From Bdellovibrionales bacterium (GTDB taxonomy: Bacteria > Bdellovibrionota > Bdellovibrionia > Bdellovibrionales > UBA1609): DNA of 59,281 nt. The translations under genes and the position numbers were made by a program. The notes beneath the pieces were generated by a model, which saw only the letters and a program-made list of their open reading frames with translations, was not told where the DNA came from and did no database searches. The stretch lies in contig JALZUR010000047.1 in assembly GCA_023301025.1 (NCBI GenBank), positions 1 through 59,281 on the forward strand, given 5' to 3'. The stretch's first letter is position 1, and each line of letters starts with the position of its first letter. Shown here piece by piece: positions 9,312-16,448 of the stretch.

Positions 9312-10811
9312 GTGTTTAAAAAAATACTTGTAGCCAACCGCGGAGAAGTAGCCATACGCATAACACGCTCAGCAAGAGAGATGGGCATAGATACAGTTGC
9401 TGTCTACAGCGAAGCTGATAGAACAAGCCTTCATGTGCTCTTAGCAGATGAAGCTTACGAGATTGGTCCGGCACCTAGTAAAGACTCTTACTTAAATATT
9501 AAAAAAATTATTGAAGTCGCAAAAGAATCTGGAGCAGAGGCCATTCACCCAGGTTACGGATTTTTAAGTGAATCGGCAGATTTTGTTAAAGCTGTGACAG
9601 ATGCAGGTCTTGTGTTTATTGGCGCCACTCAAGAAAATATTGAAAAGATGGGGGATAAGCTTGCAGCAAGGGAACTTATGGAAGCTGTAAAGGTTCCCAT
9701 CGTTCCTGGAAGTGACAGCTCTGTTGACACAGAAGATGAAGCTGCAACTTGGGCTAAAAAAATTGGCTATCCTTTAATGATCAAAGCCTCTGCTGGTGGT
9801 GGCGGTAAAGGGATTAGAGTTGTTACAAAAGACTCAGAGCTTAAAAGTGCCTTTCGTGCAGCGCGCTCTGAAGGTAAAAATTATTTTAATGATGACACTG
9901 TTTTTATGGAACGCTTTATTCAAAATCCAAAGCACATTGAGATTCAAGTCTTTGGAGATCAGTTTGGAAATGTGATTCATCTTTTTGATAGAGAGTGCTC
10001 CATACAAAGACGCCATCAAAAAATTATTGAAGAAGCCCCGAGTGTTTCTGTTCCAGAGGATGTTAGACAAAAGATGGGTGAAGTTGCAGTGGCTGCTGCA
10101 AAGTCTATTAACTATGAAGGTGCAGGAACTATTGAATTTATTTTTGACAACAGTTCAAAAGAATTCTTTTTTATGGAAATGAACACTAGGCTTCAAGTAG
10201 AGCACCCAGTGACAGAGGCCATCACTGGTGTTGATTTAGTTAAAGAGCAGATCCGTGTGGCTTATGGTGAAAAGTTAAGAATAACTCAAGACGAACTGAA
10301 AATTAATGGCCACGCTATCGAACTTAGAATTTGTGCAGAAGATCCTGCAACCTTTTTACCGAGTGCAGGAAAGATTGCCAGATGCAGAACTCCGCAAGGT
10401 CCTTTTGTAAGATTTGATGGCTATATGTATGCTGGCTATGAAGTTACAATTTACTATGATCCAATGCTTGCAAAACTTATTGTTTGGGGAAAAGACAGAA
10501 CCTCTTGTATTGAAAGACTAAAAAGAGCTTTAGCTGAATTTTCTGTAACAGGAATTAAAACAAACACCGTACTTCACAAAAATATTATTGATCATCCAAC
10601 ATTTTTAGATGGCAGCTACACCACGCAGTTTGTGGACAAGCAGTTAACACCTAGCAATCAAAAAAGTTTTTTCACCTATGTAGATGATGAAGTCTTTTTG
10701 ATCACAGCAGCTATCAAAGCCTATCAAGCTCATAAGAGTAGACAGATTGATAACTTATCTACAATGAGTAAGTGGAGACAGGTCACTAGACAAGAGGTTT
10801 TAAAGCGCTAA
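9312..10811 (+). CDS. Biotin carboxylase subunit of acyl-CoA carboxylase
   Basis: 499 residues. The N-terminal domain begins FKKILVANRGEVAIRI, followed by an ATP-grasp domain with the Gly-rich loop KASAGGGGKGIRVV. Further hallmarks are FGNVIHLFDRECSIQRRHQK, FFMEMNTRLQVEHPVTE (catalytic region) and the biotin-carboxylase C domain. It carboxylates biotin using ATP and bicarbonate. It is longer than AccC (about 450) but lacks the fused biotin domain of PccA (about 660); that domain is encoded separately two features on. The start is a GTG at 9312 with AAGGAG at 9299-9304, 7 nt away. The gene follows pccB by 35 nt and is likely co-transcribed. Confidence 0.9.
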   Translation: MFKKILVANRGEVAIRITRSAREMGIDTVAVYSEADRTSLHVLLADEAYEIGPAPSKDSYLNIKKIIEVAKESGAEAIHPGYGFLSESADFVKAVTDAGLVFIGATQENIEKMGDKLAARELMEAVKVPIVPGSDSSVDTEDEAATWAKKIGYPLMIKASAGGGGKGIRVVTKDSELKSAFRAARSEGKNYFNDDTVFMERFIQNPKHIEIQVFGDQFGNVIHLFDRECSIQRRHQKIIEEAPSVSVPEDVRQKMGEVAVAAAKSINYEGAGTIEFIFDNSSKEFFFMEMNTRLQVEHPVTEAITGVDLVKEQIRVAYGEKLRITQDELKINGHAIELRICAEDPATFLPSAGKIARCRTPQGPFVRFDGYMYAGYEVTIYYDPMLAKLIVWGKDRTSCIERLKRALAEFSVTGIKTNTVLHKNIIDHPTFLDGSYTTQFVDKQLTPSNQKSFFTYVDDEVFLITAAIKAYQAHKSRQIDNLSTMSKWRQVTRQEVLKR

Positions 10812-10910
10812 ATACAGTGCACCTTTTTTTTAAAAAAAAAGCATTTATTATACGTGCTTTGAAAAATTATAAGAACGGGACAAACACTCCCAAAGATTTA
10901 AGGAATCAAT

Positions 10911-11447
10911 ATGTTATTTAGTGCAAAAGTAAACAAACATGAGTATCAGATCACTGTTAATGAAAAAAGAAGTGAGTGGGTGATCTGCATTAAATCAAAA
11001 ATTTCTGAAAATTGGAAAGAAGTCTCCATTTCAAAAAAGAACTTTCAAACTGCAGAAGATGGTTTAGTTAGCCTACTTTATAAAAACTCATCTTACCTTT
11101 TAGACCTTGTACCTGAAGGCACAGACTACAACGTATACACTAGAGGCTCTTACAGAACCGTAAGTATTATTGACGATGAAAAACAGCTTAGAGATCAGCT
11201 TATGGGTGGTGGGACACTTGGTGGACAGCAAAACCTAAAGTCTGGAATGCCCGGAAAGATTGTAAGTATTTTTGTAAATCCAGGAGATAAAGTAAAAGAA
11301 GGTGATCCTCTACTAATTATGGAAGCCATGAAAATGGAAAATGAAATGCTTGCCACTGCAGAAACAACTATAGATCAAGTGCACGTCAAAGAAGGCCAGA
11401 ACGTAGATTCTGGTGTAACTTTAGTGTCTTTTAAAAAACCTGATTAG
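10911..11447 (+). CDS. Stand-alone biotin carboxyl carrier protein of acyl-CoA carboxylase
   Basis: 178 residues. The C-terminal biotinyl domain (about 108-178) has the canonical EAMKMENEM motif, with Lys141 as the expected biotin attachment site. The N-terminal ~100 residues resemble the linker/BT domain that joins the biotin carboxylase and biotin domains in fused PccA-type alpha chains. This suggests the gene is the detached C-terminus of such a chain. It sits 99 nt after the biotin carboxylase gene, with an AAGGA site just before the ATG. Its last 17 bp overlap the convergent lipase-like gene on the other strand. The call is firm for biotin carrier; which carboxylase it serves is inferred from position. 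Confidence 0.88.
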   Translation: MLFSAKVNKHEYQITVNEKRSEWVICIKSKISENWKEVSISKKNFQTAEDGLVSLLYKNSSYLLDLVPEGTDYNVYTRGSYRTVSIIDDEKQLRDQLMGGGTLGGQQNLKSGMPGKIVSIFVNPGDKVKEGDPLLIMEAMKMENEMLATAETTIDQVHVKEGQNVDSGVTLVSFKKPD

Positions 11448-12360
11448 CACCATTTGGATCTGTAAATAAAAACTTTAAAAATGTCTTAAGCCTTAATACA
11501 TCTTTTCTATTCCAAGGGGCTGCTTTTACTAAATACTCATGACTTGCAGTCATCTCAATCACGCAAGCTTGTTTGAGATCCAAATCTTTTGGAAGCTGTT
11601 CACTTTTTAAAATCACGCCATCACCTAAAGACTGAAACTGACTTTTATACAAAAAGCCTAAAAATTTAAAGCGTAAAGGCAGCTTCTCAAAACTTGTTTC
11701 ACTCACTACAAAAGTAATCTTACTTAAAAGATCTTTTTTCTTAATAAACTCTTTGGTGTTTTCATGCACTTGCTCTTGAGAAAAATTTTTAAATCTATTT
11801 GATACAAAAGCCCACTTCATAAGTTTTTTTACAGCTTTTAAATACAAAGGTTCTTTTTTTCTTGGCTCACCATAAAAGACTTTATAAGAAGACACACCGT
11901 TTAGAGGGCCTTGCATAAGGTAAACATGTTTAAGTAAAGAGTCATCAATGCTGTTAAGCATATAAAAGCTCTCTAATGCACCCTTACTATGGGCTAAAAC
12001 AACAAGAGTCTTTTTCTGTTTCTTATAAATTTTATTTGTAAATTCAATTAACCTCTTAGATTCATCAAGAGGAGATTTGATAGAGCTTGAGTTAAACTTA
12101 TGAATTTGCGCTAGTGGTACACCAGATTCAATTAAAAAGTATTTATACTCTGTCATATAAAAAGGTATAAACTCATTAAAAATTCCAGGAACCAAAATAA
12201 AACTGTAATCTTTTAAATTTTTTAAAGGAAGAGTATTATCACTGCAATTAGATTCAGCATAGTTGTAAGGAAAAAGAAAACCTAAAAACAAGAAAAGAAG
12301 TGTGAGCCTAACATAGCTAGATTTTAAAAAATAATTTATTTTAAAGACAAGATTGATCAT
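11431..12360 (-). CDS. Secreted or membrane-anchored alpha/beta-hydrolase (lipase-like) protein
   Basis: 309 residues. A hydrophobic N-terminal segment (about 17-30) acts as signal or anchor. The region FILVPGIFNEFIPFYM is typical of the oxyanion strand of lipases. The nucleophile elbow reads VVLAHSKGALES, with Ser125 as presumed nucleophile; the usual first Gly of GxSxG is replaced by Ala. A late His in MTASHEYLV could complete a triad. The substrate is unknown; a lipid or peptidoglycan-ester role would only be a guess. The ATG overlaps the pfkA stop by 4 bp (ATGA), so it is translationally coupled to phosphofructokinase, an odd partner. Its 3' end overlaps the convergent biotin-carrier gene by 17 bp. 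Confidence 0.6.
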   Translation of the reverse strand: MINLVFKINYFLKSSYVRLTLLFLFLGFLFPYNYAESNCSDNTLPLKNLKDYSFILVPGIFNEFIPFYMTEYKYFLIESGVPLAQIHKFNSSSIKSPLDESKRLIEFTNKIYKKQKKTLVVLAHSKGALESFYMLNSIDDSLLKHVYLMQGPLNGVSSYKVFYGEPRKKEPLYLKAVKKLMKWAFVSNRFKNFSQEQVHENTKEFIKKKDLLSKITFVVSETSFEKLPLRFKFLGFLYKSQFQSLGDGVILKSEQLPKDLDLKQACVIEMTASHEYLVKAAPWNRKDVLRLKTFLKFLFTDPNGANQVF

Positions 12361-13334
12361 AACGACAAAGTTTTAATTAAAATTTTACTCTCATCATCTG
12401 TTTCACCAATGCGATTTTGAATCTTTTGATCTTTAAAGGGTATAAACTTAATTAGACCTGAAGTTTTAACAACAGCACCTGATTCTTTTTCAAAAACATT
12501 TGCAGCACAGTAGCCCATACGTGAAGCTAAAAGTCTGTCGTGTGAGTTAGGTTTTCCTCCGCGTTGTAAGTGACCTAAAACTACAGCTCTTGCATCCACA
12601 GATAAACTTGCTTCTAATTTTTCTTTTACAAAGTGGGCTGCACTTAAAATATTTGGATCAACAGACTCTAGTACAACTATAAGACTTGCTCTTTTGCCTT
12701 TTCTTATACTTTTAGAAACCACTTCAATACATTCTGTAAGTGCGTCTTTTTTATTGATATCTAGAACAAATTCAGCACCTCCAGCAAGGCCTACATCAAA
12801 TGCCAAAGCAGACGACTTTCTACCCATGACTTCAATAATAAAAGTTCTTTCATGTGAATTAGCTGTGTCTCTTACCCGGTCCATAGCTTCAACAGCTGTA
12901 TTTGTTGCCGTATCATAACCAATACTGTCTTCACTTAAAAAGTAATCATTGTCGATTGTGCAAGGAACCCCAATCACTTGAATATCTGAATGCTCTTTAT
13001 TAAAAACACTAAGACCTGTAATTGTACCATCTCCTCCAAGACCAATAAGTCTTGATATGTTTTTGCTTTTTAAGTTTTTATAAGCTGATTCTCTATTTTC
13101 TTTTATCAAAAAGTCTTTTGATCGAGAAGTTTTTAAAACCGTTCCGCCCTGATGAACTATATTTGCTACAGATCTTAAATCTAACTCTTTAAATTGATCT
13201 AAAATGAGACCATTGTATCCATTTAAAAAGCCATAAATTTTATATTTTTGCTCAATCGAAGCTCTAACCACAGATCTTAGAGCTGCATTCATACCAGGAC
13301 TATCACCACCACTAGAAAAAACACCTATATTCAT
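12357..13334 (-). CDS. pfkA: ATP-dependent 6-phosphofructokinase
   Basis: 325 residues, the bacterial PfkA length. It contains FSSGGDSPGMNAALR (phosphate loop), GLGGDGTITG at about 98-107, PCTIDNDYF with catalytic Asp128, AMDRVRDTANSHERTFIIEVMGR in two adjacent blocks, and LGHLQRGGKPNSHDR. The GGDGT form, with Gly rather than Asp after the first Asp, points to ATP rather than pyrophosphate as donor. It catalyses the committed step of glycolysis. The ATG has no Shine-Dalgarno. A TATGAT-type -10 sits at 13351-13346, about 11 nt before the start, so the leader would be very short. It is first in a two-gene unit with the lipase-like gene. Confidence 0.93.
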   Translation of the reverse strand: MNIGVFSSGGDSPGMNAALRSVVRASIEQKYKIYGFLNGYNGLILDQFKELDLRSVANIVHQGGTVLKTSRSKDFLIKENRESAYKNLKSKNISRLIGLGGDGTITGLSVFNKEHSDIQVIGVPCTIDNDYFLSEDSIGYDTATNTAVEAMDRVRDTANSHERTFIIEVMGRKSSALAFDVGLAGGAEFVLDINKKDALTECIEVVSKSIRKGKRASLIVVLESVDPNILSAAHFVKEKLEASLSVDARAVVLGHLQRGGKPNSHDRLLASRMGYCAANVFEKESGAVVKTSGLIKFIPFKDQKIQNRIGETDDESKILIKTLSL

Positions 13335-13375
13335 ATAACTGTTTTATCATAAGAGAGATTTAATTTTTAGTAATT

Positions 13376-13678
13376 TTAAAGCTTACGTGCTTTATTATCT
13401 AATCTTTGAAAAGAATTTGGATCCATGCTGCTCTTTGCTAAAGCGATAAGGCTTTTAATCTCTGAAACACCTTTAGCTCTTTCATAGCTTACCTTTGTAC
13501 TGTTTAGATACTCAACAGCAACTTCTGCAATGATGCTAAACTGATCAAGGTCACCTTTGTTAAGGCTTGCTTCTGCCATTTTAATAGTTTCATTAAGACG
13601 AGTATAAGGAGCTTTACTATAAGCCGCTTGTGATACTGAACTCATTAAAAAAATAATACTAAATAAAACTGTTTTCAT
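13376..13678 (-). CDS. Small secreted protein of unknown function
   Basis: 100 residues from the ATG at 13678, which has an AGAGG ribosome site at 13688-13684. An upstream in-frame start at 13705 would add nine residues before the signal sequence and is less likely. A signal peptide MKTVLFSIIFLMSSVSQA is followed by about 80 mostly helical residues rich in Ala/Lys/Ser, with no cysteines in the mature part. I do not recognise the family. It lies between pfkA and another small secreted protein on the same strand. Confidence 0.6.
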   Translation of the reverse strand: MKTVLFSIIFLMSSVSQAAYSKAPYTRLNETIKMAEASLNKGDLDQFSIIAEVAVEYLNSTKVSYERAKGVSEIKSLIALAKSSMDPNSFQRLDNKARKL

Positions 13679-13810
13679 GACTAACCTCTTACTACAAAAT
13701 AGCAAAGGTTATGCCAGCTTAAGAGCAATACAAGCCGTTTAAAATGTTATAAATAATACAGCTGTCGATAGATTTAACAGTCAAAAAACTTTTTCTTAAA
13801 TAACAAACGT

Positions 13811-13836
13811 AAAAAAGCTAGTGAAACACTAGCTTT
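13811..13836 (-). terminator. Rho-independent terminator downstream of the 13903-14352 gene
   Basis: On the minus strand a perfect 10-bp stem, AAAGCTAGTG / CACTAGCTTT, with a 3-nt loop is followed by a run of T (13816-13811). It lies 67 nt after the stop of the secreted-protein gene. Confidence 0.75.
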
Positions 13837-13902
13837 AAATCTGACAAATACAATTAAAATTTAAGTTTTTTTATGAAACAAAAAATCTAGATCTATTTAG
13901 AT

Positions 13903-14352
13903 TTATAGTTTGTTTATCAAATAAGGAACCTCACAGCCACAGCTGTAGGTTTTTTTATCAGCTGAAAGAACGCCATCAATAGACTCACCAATCATATCAT
14001 CCTTAAAATCAAGCTCATATCCTTGCTCAAGAAAATAGGCGTGACTCTTAGGATTTTTTGCAATTTCATCACAAACTTTAAAAGTAGATAAAAATATTCC
14101 ACTTCCTTGTCTTCGTGTAAACTCGGTATTGTTTTCTTTGTAAACACTTAGTCGAATATCAAGATACCCAGATTTTTTGCCAGCCTTAACTTCAAAACCA
14201 GATGTCTCGTCTACGTTTATAATGTCATCTACGACTACGTTGTAGACTTGATCAACTAATTCAATTTGATCTATAATTTCAGGCGCCAAAGGTAACGCTA
14301 GAGCCTGTGCCGAAGTAAAAGCTATTAAAAAAGCTAAAAATAGTTTATTCAT
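13903..14352 (-). CDS. Secreted protein of unknown function
   Basis: 149 residues from the ATG at 14352, which has AAGGA 10 nt upstream. The ATG three codons earlier (14361) touches the ribosome site and is less suitable. The signal peptide is MNKLFLAFLIAFTSAQALA. The mature part has three Cys, two close together near the end in SCGCEVPY, so a disulfide or metal site is possible. The rest is mixed alpha/beta with no motif I recognise. The gene ends in its own terminator (13836-13811), so it looks monocistronic. A perfect 12-bp palindrome lies upstream at 14412-14423. Confidence 0.6.
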   Translation of the reverse strand: MNKLFLAFLIAFTSAQALALPLAPEIIDQIELVDQVYNVVVDDIINVDETSGFEVKAGKKSGYLDIRLSVYKENNTEFTRRQGSGIFLSTFKVCDEIAKNPKSHAYFLEQGYELDFKDDMIGESIDGVLSADKKTYSCGCEVPYLINKL

Positions 14353-14411
14353 TGTGTTCATTTCCTTATTAGTAAAACTATTGCATTTAGTATGCCAATG
14401 TATTTTAAGAA

Positions 14412-14423
14412 TGTTCTAGAACA
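14412..14423. promoter_or_regulatory. Palindrome upstream of the secreted-protein gene; possible operator
   Basis: TGTTCTAGAACA is a perfect 12-bp palindrome 60 nt upstream of the start at 14352. A TTGGCA -35-like hexamer lies between it and the gene on the minus strand. Its position fits an operator just upstream of a promoter, but no regulator is identified. Confidence 0.3.
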
Positions 14424-14582
14424 CTACAAAGGCTTTTATTTATCCTAAAATTATATTTATTAAATTTTAATAAAATTACAAGATCTAGATAATTTTTGCT
14501 TATTTAATGTTATTCTTACAAATTTTAGTGAATTTTTCTGTAAATAGATTAGACAATCACAAAAAATTGTCATTTTTAAAAT

Positions 14583-14673
14583 TGGCGGAGAGGGAGGGAT
14601 TCGAACCCTCGAGACGCTATTAACGCCCACACGCGTTCCAGGCGTGCGCATTCAACCACTCTGCCACCTCTCC
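14583..14673 (-). tRNA. tRNA-Ser (anticodon GGA)
   Basis: A full class II tRNA on the minus strand. The acceptor stem is GGAGAGG/CCTCTCC, the D arm has GGTTGAATGC, and the anticodon stem CACGC/GCGTG holds the loop CTGGAAC (anticodon GGA). A long variable arm and a T arm with GGTTCGAATCC follow. G is the discriminator and CCA is encoded (14585-14583). It would read UCC/UCU codons. Confidence 0.95.
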
Positions 14674-14730
14674 GAAAAGTAGAATGGAATATATCAATAT
14701 AATTTAAGATTTGTAAATATCTAGTGAGAT

Positions 14731-15516
14731 TTAAAACTTAACAATCTGATAAGCAACAGCACTCTCAAGATCACATGATGTTTGACCATCTGGGCACAAG
14801 AGCACTCTTAAGCAAAGACTCCCTGCTGCACTGCAGTCTTTCCAGAGCCTCTGTGACACAGAGTCTGCTATAGGGACTTGAATAGTGTTTGAAACTACAG
14901 ATGGATCATTGCTGCTAGCTGGTGTTTGTGCAGTAGCATTTAGATTGCTTGAGCCATAACTAGCATCATCCCACTTTAGATGCTCAGCTTTTAAAGAAGT
15001 ACAAAATTGCATTGCACTACCATCTGCATTTATAAATTCAGAATCTTCACAAAAAGGATCGTTTTCATCAGCAGGAAGACAAAACCCTGTTCCATTTGCA
15101 ACTGTATCAGTAAAACTCCCATTATTAGCTTGCTGGTCTTCTGTTGAATTATCAGGGACAGGGTTGTTGTTTTGTTCACCTTCGATTTCAGGTAATGCAC
15201 AAAATTTTCTATCTCCTACTTCTTTTACAAAAGCTCCTTCTTTAAGACACTTAGGCGCAAAACCACCATCACATCCATTTCCGACAGCTGCTCTGTTTTG
15301 AGCTTCTTTTAGTTTAAGAGTTAAAAGAAAAAGTTTTTCTTGAACACCTTTATTCATTTTTAAATCTGAGTGCACAGCATTAGCATTTTTTTGATTTAAA
15401 ATGATCTGACTAACAAGTAAAGAACTCATTACCGCAAGCACCATAACAAACACCATACCAGCCATACCGGACTCAGAATTTTTAACGTCCATATTTTTTT
15501 TACTTAAATTTTTCAT
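14731..15516 (-). CDS. PilX-like minor pseudopilin / pilus-tip protein
   Basis: 261 residues from the ATG at 15516, which overlaps the stop of the preceding prepilin gene by 4 bp (ATGA). A longer start at 15534 is possible. After a charged leader comes SGMAGMVFVMVLAVMSSLL, a Gly-Met cleavage-like site followed by a hydrophobic helix, like PilX/GspK proteins, with no Glu5. The soluble part is Cys-rich, with pairs around CDGGFAPKC and a C-terminal cluster of several Cys, and has an Asn/Pro-rich stretch near residue 125. It is third in a three-gene operon with PilV- and PilW-like genes. Related minor pilins prime and cap type IV pili or secretion pseudopili. The call rests on the N-terminus and the operon. 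Confidence 0.6.
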   Translation of the reverse strand: MKNLSKKNMDVKNSESGMAGMVFVMVLAVMSSLLVSQIILNQKNANAVHSDLKMNKGVQEKLFLLTLKLKEAQNRAAVGNGCDGGFAPKCLKEGAFVKEVGDRKFCALPEIEGEQNNNPVPDNSTEDQQANNGSFTDTVANGTGFCLPADENDPFCEDSEFINADGSAMQFCTSLKAEHLKWDDASYGSSNLNATAQTPASSNDPSVVSNTIQVPIADSVSQRLWKDCSAAGSLCLRVLLCPDGQTSCDLESAVAYQIVKF

Positions 15517-16409
15517 CTTCTTAAGTTGTCCCATAGAAGTACGCTTTTAAAAAAATACAAAGATCCATAAATAGACTCTTCGACAAGAATATCCTCTTGT
15601 AGGTTGGTACCACTTGCATCAAAACCAACAGCACGCATATCATCATCTATTATATTATTGTTAACTAAAGTTATATAAAACACTTTATCAATGTCTTTAT
15701 AGTTAGATCTTGTTCGAGAATCACCTTGAACAAGTGCACAAGCTGGAACATCTAATTGATCATCAGGACACCAAAAATTTCTGTTGCCTGATAAAAATTT
15801 TCTTACAGTTATATCTATCTGAACCACTCGAACTGCTACATTATTAACAGCTGGTGTTGTAGACGTGAGTTCTAGTTTTACAATATTACTAAAGGTAAAA
15901 GCTGCAGTCCCTGAAGAAAGTGTAGAACTGCTGCCAGGTGCTGTTCCTGTGGTAGAAATTAAAAGTTCTCCTGGGGTTTGAACCGTAGGTTCTCTAAAGT
16001 AAAAAGCTGTTCCTTTTAAGTTTCCAAAAGTGTTACCAATATTAGGAGAACCTGTTTCTCTTAAAAAAAGTGCAATAGCCACAGTTTGTGGAGTTGCAAC
16101 ATCAAAGCCTGAGTCATAGTCTAAAAGTATTTCACCTTTTTGATCTGCAGCAATATTTCCGATGGGGTTTGAGGTCCATCTTGTATTCACGGCCATTCCT
16201 AAATATTGAGGCAAAAGTCGCTCTAACATGCTTACATCTGTTTTTAATGAAATTTGCTCATTTGCTACTGTTGAAGTTTCAAAAAGCTTCATTAATGAAT
16301 AGGCCCCACCTAACATTAAAAACGTCATCATACTCATAGAGATGATTAACTCTATAAGTGTAAAGCCTCTTTGGCTTTTTTTAATGCTTTTACTCTTTAA
16401 CGTTTTCAC
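15513..16409 (-). CDS. PilW-like prepilin with N-methylation signal
   Basis: 298 residues starting at a GTG (16409) preceded by AGAGAAGAAG. The class III signal is clear: basic leader KSIKKSQRG, then FTLIELIISMSMMTFLMLGG, with cleavage after Gly and Glu5 present. The globular part is Thr/Ser/Asn-rich with a pair of Cys around residue 210. This size and gene order resemble PilW/ComGF-type minor pilins. PilD would cleave and methylate it; pilD is not in this window. It lies between the PilV-like (upstream, 39-nt gap) and PilX-like (4-bp overlap) genes. Confidence 0.75.
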   Translation of the reverse strand: MKTLKSKSIKKSQRGFTLIELIISMSMMTFLMLGGAYSLMKLFETSTVANEQISLKTDVSMLERLLPQYLGMAVNTRWTSNPIGNIAADQKGEILLDYDSGFDVATPQTVAIALFLRETGSPNIGNTFGNLKGTAFYFREPTVQTPGELLISTTGTAPGSSSTLSSGTAAFTFSNIVKLELTSTTPAVNNVAVRVVQIDITVRKFLSGNRNFWCPDDQLDVPACALVQGDSRTRSNYKDIDKVFYITLVNNNIIDDDMRAVGFDASGTNLQEDILVEESIYGSLYFFKSVLLWDNLRR

Positions 16410-16448
16410 TAACTTCTTCTCTTTTAAATTAAAAAATCATCTTATAAA

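Noticed and set aside
10824-10840. T8-A9 self-complementary run between the biotin carboxylase and biotin-carrier genes
   Set aside because: No G/C stem and no hairpin of adequate stability; not a convincing terminator.
14460-14651. 63-codon open frame on the minus strand
   Set aside because: It runs through tRNA-Ser(GGA); the RVRIPPSPP-type peptide is the usual artefact of translating a serine tRNA.
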